Positions 11,702 to 19,056 of a stretch of DNA of 36,896 bases are shown here, in pieces. The notes below the pieces were generated by a model, which did not search any database, was not told the DNA's origin, and was given only the letters and a program-made list of their open reading frames with translations. Numbering within the stretch: the first letter of the stretch is position 1; every line of letters begins with the position of its first letter. Position numbers and translations under genes: made by a program. Source of the DNA: a bacterium (GTDB lineage Bacteria; Patescibacteriota; Saccharimonadia; Saccharimonadales; Saccharimonadaceae); NCBI GenBank assembly GCA_021781475.1, contig JAJXWT010000009.1, positions 1 to 36,896 of the forward strand. Direction: 5' to 3'.

Positions 11702-11780
11702 CGCGGCACACGCCGCACAATTAGGCCGCACGGTCGAGCGTAAGCTCCCGCGCACCCGCCTGACTGTGCGGCCTTTTTGT
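11702..11780 (+). terminator. Structured terminator element, copy A (GCGGC-GCCGC hairpin + AGGCCGCACRGTC/GACTGTGCGGCCT stem enclosing GAGC-GCTC hairpin, then T5)
   Basis: Near-identical to 13656-13734; between convergent small ORF and RT. Confidence 0.75.
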
Positions 11781-12755
11781 TTAGTATGGATGCTGTTTCA
11801 GCACGTGGATAAGTTTTTCCGCCCGCGCACCCATTTGGCGCACATGCCTGCTACGGCTATGAGACGATTCGCCACTAAGGTTCAGCACGCCATTGTAGCC
11901 TGCCATGACCGCCAAATCATGTAGGTCCGTGGGCGCGCCACTTTGTATTTTGGCTTCAGCTTGATTCATTGCAAGGCTTGCAGCCTCTAACAAGGCCGGA
12001 GAGGGTGAAATGCGCCCCTGATATAATGATAGCCCAGTAATCGTAAGTGCTGGATGCTCATTGTCTAAGTGCCGAATGCTGGATTTGTGGTGCGCAAATT
12101 CCATACCTGGCGCCTGTGTAGTATATATTTCGCGAATTACCCGGCGGAACGGTTTGTCAAGGGCGTCAGGGTCAGCGCTAGAAACAGTCAAGTCGTCTAA
12201 GTACCGGGTTGCGCGTTCACCGATATTTCGCATTGCCATGGCGTGCACCAATAAATCATCAGCATCTTTCATATACCAGTTAAATAACAACGGGCTCGTT
12301 ACATTACCTTGTGGCAAGCCATCAACTCCTGGCAAAAAAGCGCCCTCCCGCACATAGCTCTCAATGCGGCGGGCATCATCCCGCTGATCACGCCGGCGGG
12401 CGTGGCGACCTAGGATTTTTTCTACTTTTTCTCCCATGGCGCTTTCCTGAACATGCCCATAGGCATCAGAAAAATCTGTCAAATAAAATATGGTTGAATG
12501 GCGGTGGGGAAGAACGTTGTCACGTAAGCTTTTGCCAAGCACACCACCTGTCGCAATTGGCAACGGAACGCGCAGCGACTGCATGGCGCGTAATGCCAGC
12601 ATCTGCTCATGTCGGACTTCTTCGTCATATTTCCATACCAGGCGCGTGTGCGGGTGATCGTTTTTATCAAACAAAAAAAGCACCGGTTGTAAATCGGCCG
12701 CGTCATTTGCGTTTAAAACTACAGTTTCTTTCTTTCGTTGCATATATGGCGCCAT
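11781..12755 (-). CDS. Retron-type reverse transcriptase (about 324 aa)
   Basis: IFYLTDFSDAYGHV (motif A), GLPQGNVTSPLLFNWYM (motif B), ATRYLDDLTVSS (YxDD), HKSS…LTITGLSL (VTG-like), NVLPH at the NAxxH position. Confidence 0.88.
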   Translation of the reverse strand: MAPYMQRKKETVVLNANDAADLQPVLFLFDKNDHPHTRLVWKYDEEVRHEQMLALRAMQSLRVPLPIATGGVLGKSLRDNVLPHRHSTIFYLTDFSDAYGHVQESAMGEKVEKILGRHARRRDQRDDARRIESYVREGAFLPGVDGLPQGNVTSPLLFNWYMKDADDLLVHAMAMRNIGERATRYLDDLTVSSADPDALDKPFRRVIREIYTTQAPGMEFAHHKSSIRHLDNEHPALTITGLSLYQGRISPSPALLEAASLAMNQAEAKIQSGAPTDLHDLAVMAGYNGVLNLSGESSHSRSRHVRQMGARAEKLIHVLKQHPY

Positions 12756-13320
12756 GTTTATGGAAAGGGGTGCCGCTTGCGCTGCGGCACCCTAGGTTTC
12801 CTCTGGTCATGCGAAGGACGGATAGATTGTTCACGGAGGTTATAGCGCGCATTTCTCCTGCTCGCAGCACACGCCGCAAGTGAACATATAATTTACGCAT
12901 GACAGCCGGAGGCATCGAAGGCTTGCGACCCGCCACGCCTGGTGTGCACCACCGGTCATGGGAAATCACACTCCTACGCCGACTACGCCCACGAGGGGCC
13001 AGCCGGATGATGCAGAATCGCAACGTCGCCACCAGTCATGGTACGCTTGGTCATGATCCCGCACCCGTACGGCGCCAACCACACCACACGGGGTCTGGCA
13101 ATCCGGGGAACGAGTCCGCCGGCACCCGGTCGCCCACTTGCGTGGTCCAGCCGCACTATTGCGCTGCCCATGCCTATTCAGGCTGGTACAACGCGGTAAG
13201 CGGAGGGGGGCTTGGTGACCTGTGCGCACTGTGGCTCACATCCGAATATCGGTCCCTCAGGATATTGCATTGTATTGCTGCCTATCCGCCCTATCCCGCC
13301 AGTATGACCTAAACGGGATG
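12756..13320 (-). ncRNA. Candidate structured RNA / RT leader (putative msr-msd-like RNA)
   Basis: Own TTGCCC-18-TATAAT promoter on minus strand; many consecutive hairpins; no convincing ORF. Confidence 0.5.
12768..12792 (-). other. Perfect 9-bp hairpin immediately upstream of RT start
   Basis: GGGTGCCGC-agcgcaa-GCGGCACCC on minus strand. Confidence 0.7.
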
Positions 13321-13326
13321 CGGACC

Positions 13327-13356
13327 ATTATATATGCGCTAACTACATAAGGGCAA
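13327..13356 (-). promoter_or_regulatory. Promoter for RT/structured RNA unit
   Basis: Minus strand TTGCCC - 18 nt - TATAAT. Confidence 0.55.
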
Positions 13357-13399
13357 CTATAAGCTATTTGCTATTGTATTTTTAAATAAATCTGCTGTA

Positions 13400-13651
13400 A
13401 TGGATAATCTGAATATCAACAAGGGTATTCACTTGGAAAAGGGAAGGATAAGGGTCAACGTGCCCGAAACGGCATACGCGCGCACCAAGGCGATGCACGA
13501 AGACCGGAAGGTTGTTCGTGCCAAGCGTGACAATGCAACGAAGCATGCGCGCCAACAGCTCACCATTCTAGCCACCTTGCTGTGGATCGAATGGAAACTC
13601 GCCGAGCGAGCGTTCGAGCGGCGGTATGGCACCAAGATGACCTACCGCTAG
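13400..13651 (+). CDS. Small basic hypothetical protein (83 aa)
   Basis: ORF followed directly by structured terminator copy B; start uncertain. Confidence 0.5.
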   Translation: MDNLNINKGIHLEKGRIRVNVPETAYARTKAMHEDRKVVRAKRDNATKHARQQLTILATLLWIEWKLAERAFERRYGTKMTYR

Positions 13652-13655
13652 CCCT

Positions 13656-13734
13656 GCGGCAAAGCCGCACAATTAGGCCGCACAGTCGAGCACTACGCTC
13701 CTGTGTACCCGCCTGACTGTGCGGCCTTTTTGTT
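13656..13734 (+). terminator. Structured terminator element, copy B
   Basis: TGCGGCaaaGCCGCA hairpin + AGGCCGCACAGTC…GAGCactacGCTC…GACTGTGCGGCCTTTTT. Confidence 0.75.
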
Positions 13735-13749
13735 AGGCAAAAAATAGCG

Positions 13750-15231
13750 CTAGCTTGCCGCCATAAGCTCCATATCATGCACTGAAATGTCAGGGATATT
13801 CTCGTCGACCGGTGTTTCCTGCACAAGCGCATACACGCCCAACCGCGCTCGCATTGTGTCAGATAGGTCATTACGAGACTCCAAAAGCCATAACGCCTTT
13901 ATGGCCGCCTCAAACAATGCATTGCTCGCAATCCTGCGCCGCTGCATATAGGTCTCTGCCAACGTGGGTTCATGCCCGCCATCATTACTGTTTTGTGAGC
14001 CATCAATAATTTCACGGCGGTATCGGTCCTGGTCGCTAAGGCCCGCATTGGAGTCCTGCTCGTCTAACGCTGGCTGACCAGCATGATTAGCCTCATCCCA
14101 AATCAACTGCTTAACTGCCGCGAGTTGTGCCGAAAGGCGCATGTCCCTGGGACCACGGAACTCTTTTTTGCGCTGCGCTGAACGCCGGGCGAGCTGCTCC
14201 GCCTTAATATTTATAAAGCACAGCTCAACCTCGTGGGTGGCAGCATCCTCCGCACTTTCAAAATATGTTTCGCCGTCGCTCGTTGTCCACATGCCAAGCC
14301 CATCAGTCGTAGCGCCTAACCCGCTCGCTTTGCTATCCGAGGCAAACAAGCCAAGCTCCGCTGGGTTTATCTTACCTGAAGCGTTTTCTCGATAATACTC
14401 CAGCCACGTTTTATATATCTCTGCGGCGTCAATTAGCCAGCTAAACGGATACTGCTTTTCGAACGACTGCAGGCTTGGCGGATAGTCTGTAAATACTAGC
14501 GCATCGTGAACGCGGTCGGGGGGGACAGCAAACTTTTCGGCACACTTTTTTTGTGTATAATCGGGGTCAATCGACCGCATTAGGTCAATATAGCTACGCA
14601 TTGAGCGCGCCTCGTCTGCCTTGGGCGGGTTCACGCGCGCGTTGTTTTCAATAAATTGCATTGGCAGAGCGTCTACGTACGAGATGTTTTCGTGTACGCT
14701 ACTTAAAATGAGTGATTCAACGCTATACCCATGCTGTTCAATAAGTATATCCGCTGCTCGTATTCGCCGCTCGCCAGCAATATGAATGACATACCGCAAG
14801 CCCTTTGGCGTCTGCCACGGGGTCAAATCGGCAAGGGTATACACCCTGCCGCTATCTTGGTTCGCCCGGTTGTATTGTTCAAGGTAGCGAACAGCGCTTT
14901 TTTCGGCATGCAAGCCCTCTATAACGGGCTCCATCAGTTCGTGTACAAGCCCGTCAACGTCTTCGGCAAGCGGCATCGCGTCCGCCAGTTCTTGCAACTT
15001 TACTGGGTCGAACTCCCGGCGAATTTGCGGTAATACGTTAATAACATTACGGGGGATCTCCATAATGTGCCGGTTGCCGAACTCCGCAATTGGCTTACCA
15101 TCCGCACCAAGTTTATAGTGCCGCTCTGTGTCAGTGTTTATGGGTGCGGGCACATTCTCTGGCGCAGCCGGAACTACTGGTGCCGTATTTAGCCCATGCT
15201 CCGTATGTAGTGCCCCGACTCTCTCGCTCAT
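13750..15231 (-). CDS. ParB/Srx-fold-like N-terminal domain protein (about 493 aa)
   Basis: IRREFDPVKLQELADAM…YVIHIAGERRIRAADIL…LPMQFIENNARVNPPKADEARSMRSYIDLM. Confidence 0.65.
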   Translation of the reverse strand: MSERVGALHTEHGLNTAPVVPAAPENVPAPINTDTERHYKLGADGKPIAEFGNRHIMEIPRNVINVLPQIRREFDPVKLQELADAMPLAEDVDGLVHELMEPVIEGLHAEKSAVRYLEQYNRANQDSGRVYTLADLTPWQTPKGLRYVIHIAGERRIRAADILIEQHGYSVESLILSSVHENISYVDALPMQFIENNARVNPPKADEARSMRSYIDLMRSIDPDYTQKKCAEKFAVPPDRVHDALVFTDYPPSLQSFEKQYPFSWLIDAAEIYKTWLEYYRENASGKINPAELGLFASDSKASGLGATTDGLGMWTTSDGETYFESAEDAATHEVELCFINIKAEQLARRSAQRKKEFRGPRDMRLSAQLAAVKQLIWDEANHAGQPALDEQDSNAGLSDQDRYRREIIDGSQNSNDGGHEPTLAETYMQRRRIASNALFEAAIKALWLLESRNDLSDTMRARLGVYALVQETPVDENIPDISVHDMELMAAS

Positions 15232-15336
15232 CACTATTTATATTGCCACACTTTTTTGTGTATTGCCAGTAAACCATGGCATAAATGTATCCGCTTTTGC
15301 TTGCATAGCCACCTGCGCCTTTGCTTTACTCAACAC

Positions 15337-15864
15337 ATGCGTTCCATGCCAGAGTATATCAATGCTGTTAAGCCCTACCTCGAGAAAGCGCCGGAACAAG
15401 CGTTTGAAAATATTCGCACCGTCCGGTCTATCTCACTTGCTGTCAATCAGGCAATTGCGGTCTACGGAGGCTACGAAATCCCATCACCAGACGTATCATG
15501 GAACTTATTGGAATATTGTGCCGATACAAATAGCGCAATCGGCTGGCTTGCCACCATGATAACTATCGATGAAGAATTTGGCTGCTGGTGCTTGCCGCTC
15601 GCAGCAGAATACGATGAAAAAACCCGGGCACGATATCCTCAAGTGTCGCGAAAAGAATATGGCGCACACAGCACGCTTGCACACCGCTTCGTGCTCAGTT
15701 CATTGTTCAATCCAACACTCACACGCGATTTGCACTGGGACCATATTTGCCGCTCACACGCCTGCTGTAACCCGACCCACGGAGAACTCGTGACTGCAAA
15801 AACGAATAATGCGCGCAAAGACCTCAGTCTTCGACACACGACAGGGATGGAGACGTTATTCTAA
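15337..15864 (+). CDS. HNH-type endonuclease domain protein
   Basis: AHRFVLSSLFNP…LHWDHICRSHACCNPTHGELVTAKTNNARK; TTTACT 6 nt before ATG. Confidence 0.7.
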   Translation: MRSMPEYINAVKPYLEKAPEQAFENIRTVRSISLAVNQAIAVYGGYEIPSPDVSWNLLEYCADTNSAIGWLATMITIDEEFGCWCLPLAAEYDEKTRARYPQVSRKEYGAHSTLAHRFVLSSLFNPTLTRDLHWDHICRSHACCNPTHGELVTAKTNNARKDLSLRHTTGMETLF

Positions 15865-15887
15865 CTTGCATCTGTTATTATTGATAT

Positions 15888-16376
15888 ATGCCAAAAAAGA
15901 AACCTGCCGTAAAAAAACACGTAGGCACGCCAATTGTAAATAAGCGCGCCCGGTTTGATTATGACCTTGGCGATGAAATCGTAGCTGGGCTAAGCTTAAA
16001 CGGGCAAGAGGCCCGCGCGGCGCGAGATGGGCATATTCAGCTCAAGGGCGCGTTTGTGACCATTAAAGATAACGAATTATGGCTTAATAACGCCAGCTTT
16101 AGTTTAAAACTGAATCAAAAAGGCGATACCAACGCGCGCACCATTGACACGACGCCGCGTAAGCTGCTTGCCAAACGGAAAGAGATTACCCAGCTTGCCG
16201 AACACAAAAAGAAAGGTATGACCATTGTGCCAACCAAACTGCTCACGCAGGGGCGCTACATTAAATTAGTTATTGCCCTTGGTAAGGGTAAAAAGTTATA
16301 CGACAAACGTGAAAGTCTTAAGCGCCGCCAGCAAGACCGCGAATCGCGGCGCGCCATTGCGGGCCACCACGGCTAG
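15888..16376 (+). CDS. smpB: SsrA-binding protein
   Basis: NKRARFDYDLGDEIVAGLSLNGQEARAARDGHIQLKGAFV…KKLYDKRESLKRRQQDRE. Confidence 0.95.
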   Translation: MPKKKPAVKKHVGTPIVNKRARFDYDLGDEIVAGLSLNGQEARAARDGHIQLKGAFVTIKDNELWLNNASFSLKLNQKGDTNARTIDTTPRKLLAKRKEITQLAEHKKKGMTIVPTKLLTQGRYIKLVIALGKGKKLYDKRESLKRRQQDRESRRAIAGHHG

Positions 16377-17731
16377 CTTTGTAATAACCGGGCATAAAAT
16401 TCTTTTGCCCGTGCCACAGCAGTGCGCGCCACTGGCTGCGGTTTGGTGCCATAGCGTGCCACGACAAGTTCGTATAAATCAATCAGCTTTCGGGTTTGCT
16501 TTGCTTGGCACAGGTTACCGGCAAGCGCCTTACCATATTCGCCAAAGGCGGCTTGTTTTTTAGGATCTTTTAATAAATCTGTCACTTTACGCGCAATATC
16601 GCTGGCGTTATTTTTAGCAAAATACCCACTTTTACCGTCGTGGATCACCTCACTGAGCTCGCGGTCAATCATGACAATTGGCGTGCCGGCAAGTGCTGCT
16701 TCGTGCAACACCCAACCCTGGGTATCTTTAAGCGAAGGGAACACAAACACATTAAGGGCCGCGTACACAACCCCCAAATCTTCACGGTTCATAAAACCGG
16801 TAAATATAATCCGGTCGGCGTAGGGCGACTCGGCCGCCATTTTTTCAAGTACCTTGCGGTATTCAAAATCACCCACAAACAGCAGCTTTGCGTGTGGCCG
16901 GTCACGACCAATTTGCTTAAAGGCTTCAATCAGCACCGGTAAGTTCTTTTCTTCGGCAAGGCGGCCCACAAAACCAAATACTTCGTCGATCAGCTCAAGG
17001 CCCCATTGTTTGCGGAACGCGGCAAGCTGGCTCGCGCTAGGGGAAGGCAGGGCATCAACACCATTTGGCATAAGGGTAACTTTGTAACGGTACGCCTTGT
17101 CTTGCCAACTTTCGAGCTGTTTTTTGCTTTTGCGGCTTAGGGCAATCACGGCGTCAGCCTTGCTATACAAAATGGTGATTGCTTTTGAAATAATATCTTG
17201 GTTCCACTGGGTAATTTTGCGGCGCGGCCGGTGCAGCTTAATAATCTCTCGTATATCTTGCCCCTGCAGTTTCATGCTCATGGGGAACAAAACACCCACG
17301 AGCGCCAGGCTACCGGGCAGCACATTGGGGTAATTTTCGGCAAACTGATACAAATCGGTAGAATGCTGCACGACAAATGGCGTTTTTTGCTTTAACGCCG
17401 CGTTAATTCCTAACAACCCCACTTGCGACGGTGTAAAAATGTGAATTACATCAAATTCCATTTCTTTGATTTGCCGCAAAATCCGCGGTGGCAAAAACAG
17501 CGTAATATCAAAATCATCAAAAAAACCACTTGGGATACTTGGGATTCGAACAATGTGATCGTCCTCGAGCTTTGCGGACTCATTTTTTTTGCTCAGCCGC
17601 AAACCACGGGCGGGGCAAAACACGTATACGTCGTGCCCGGCGGCCTCGAGTTCTTTTTTAACCGTTTCGACAACATACGTAATGCCGTTAATTGTAGGGC
17701 GGTACGTGTCGGTAAAAAGTCCAATGCGCAT
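16373..17731 (-). CDS. GT4-family glycosyltransferase
   Basis: MRIGLFTDTYRPTINGITYVVETVKKELEAAGHDV…GFVGRLAEEKNLPVLIEAF…FPSLKDTQGWVLHEAALAGTPIV. Confidence 0.92.
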   Translation of the reverse strand: MRIGLFTDTYRPTINGITYVVETVKKELEAAGHDVYVFCPARGLRLSKKNESAKLEDDHIVRIPSIPSGFFDDFDITLFLPPRILRQIKEMEFDVIHIFTPSQVGLLGINAALKQKTPFVVQHSTDLYQFAENYPNVLPGSLALVGVLFPMSMKLQGQDIREIIKLHRPRRKITQWNQDIISKAITILYSKADAVIALSRKSKKQLESWQDKAYRYKVTLMPNGVDALPSPSASQLAAFRKQWGLELIDEVFGFVGRLAEEKNLPVLIEAFKQIGRDRPHAKLLFVGDFEYRKVLEKMAAESPYADRIIFTGFMNREDLGVVYAALNVFVFPSLKDTQGWVLHEAALAGTPIVMIDRELSEVIHDGKSGYFAKNNASDIARKVTDLLKDPKKQAAFGEYGKALAGNLCQAKQTRKLIDLYELVVARYGTKPQPVARTAVARAKEFYARLLQS

Positions 17732-17791
17732 ATTGGCACCATTATATCATTTTTGGTGGCAGCGCTTACATTTGCTACAATAAACAACACA

Positions 17792-19039
17792 ATGAATACG
17801 CACCGAGCGTTGACAATAGGGTTATTTACTGATGATTTCTTTGGCGGGGTGCTCCGCGCCGTTGAAGTACAGGCCGCCGAGCTTGCCAAACAGGGGCACC
17901 GGGTCATTATTATTGGCCCAAAGCGGCCAGTCGAACCGCTGCCGCACGGTTGCGAATACAGGCCAGTCCGTTTTTTGTGGCACAAGCGACTCGCCGACTA
18001 CATGGGCTTTATTAGCTGGAGCGACAAAACCGTTCAGCAGCTTACGACCGAATACCAGTTTGACATCGTTCATTCGCACAACGAACGGGGCAGTATGTTT
18101 TTGTGCGCAAAAATTGCCAAAAAAACAGGGGTACCACATGTACACACCTTTCATTCTAACTACGCCGGCACCCACGCCGAAAATCCATTTTTTGCGGCTA
18201 TCAGCTCTATGGTGTATTTACCGCTCGCGCTCATGCTGCTGGGCCGCTATAGCCGCATAAAGCCCTTGCGGCATATTCACAAGCCCCAAAAGGTACAAGT
18301 GCTCGAACACAGCACGTTCGCGCGGCACGACTGGTTAATGGTCGCAAAAATGGCCCAATATGTCGATGTCTACACCTCGCCGGCACCATTTTTGATTGAT
18401 ATCGTTAACGAATGTACCTGCGGGGCTTTGAACAAAAAAGGGTTCTTTATTGCCAACGGCATTAGCCCAGAATTCGCTGCCGCCACCCGTACCCGCGCGC
18501 TCACTGGGCCAATCCAGTTTATGAGCTGCGGCCGGCTCGATCCCGAAAAACGTATCGATATCATCATTCGTGCCATGGCAAAAATTAAGGGCCCAGCTAT
18601 TACGCTGTCGATTATTGGCAACGGGTCGCAACAAGCCGCGCTCCAGGCGCTCGTTAAAAAACTTGGCCTTAAAAAGCGCGTTAAGTTTTTGGGCCGCATT
18701 AACAACCGCGAACAGCTGGCAAAAGAATACGCCAATGCCGATATATTTTTGTTCCCGTCGTACCATTTTGAAACCCAAGGGCTGGTGCTGGGCGAAGCGG
18801 CCTGCGCCGGCGAAGCAATTATTTACTGCGACGAACGCCTAAAAGTTGGCGTAAACCCGCACAATAGCTTGTTTGTCGCGCCTACCACACTAGCCTTTGC
18901 CGACGCCATGCAGGCCCTTATTGCCGATAAAAAACAGGTGCGCGCCATGCAAGCAGCCAGCAAAAAACTCTGTGCACCGCTCAGCCCCACCGCCATGGCA
19001 CAAAAAATGCTCGCACTGTACTACGGCCTATTGCAATAA
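17792..19039 (+). CDS. GT4-family glycosyltransferase (divergent paralogue)
   Basis: LTIGLFTDDFFGGVLRAVEVQAAELAKQGHRV…SCGRLDPEKRIDIIIRAM…FPSYHFETQGLVLGEAACAGEAI. Confidence 0.9.
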   Translation: MNTHRALTIGLFTDDFFGGVLRAVEVQAAELAKQGHRVIIIGPKRPVEPLPHGCEYRPVRFLWHKRLADYMGFISWSDKTVQQLTTEYQFDIVHSHNERGSMFLCAKIAKKTGVPHVHTFHSNYAGTHAENPFFAAISSMVYLPLALMLLGRYSRIKPLRHIHKPQKVQVLEHSTFARHDWLMVAKMAQYVDVYTSPAPFLIDIVNECTCGALNKKGFFIANGISPEFAAATRTRALTGPIQFMSCGRLDPEKRIDIIIRAMAKIKGPAITLSIIGNGSQQAALQALVKKLGLKKRVKFLGRINNREQLAKEYANADIFLFPSYHFETQGLVLGEAACAGEAIIYCDERLKVGVNPHNSLFVAPTTLAFADAMQALIADKKQVRAMQAASKKLCAPLSPTAMAQKMLALYYGLLQ

Positions 19040-19056
19040 AACGCTATAATAAACCT

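Noticed and set aside
12703-13032. 109-aa minus-strand ORF in RT leader
   Set aside because: Overlaps RT start out of frame, low-quality composition, better explained as structured RNA.
12899-13312. 137-aa plus-strand ORF as a solid CDS
   Set aside because: Composition is R/P/G/H/S-rich and unlike neighbouring proteins; the region is hairpin-dense. Kept only as a low-interest alternative.
11781-13320. Diversity-generating retroelement (DGR)
   Set aside because: Motif B is LPQGNVTSP (QG…SP), not the DGR-type IG…SQ, and no template/variable repeat pair with A-specific differences or C-type-lectin target was seen in the window.
11781-13320. Group II intron
   Set aside because: No visible domain V-like motif or maturase/endonuclease domain on the RT; the RT is short and has retron-like VTG/NAxxH positions.
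12756-13320. RNase P RNA or tmRNA (smpB is nearby)
   Set aside because: Lacks tRNA-like TPsiC/CCA end, tag ORF, and the conserved RNase P core strings I could recognise.
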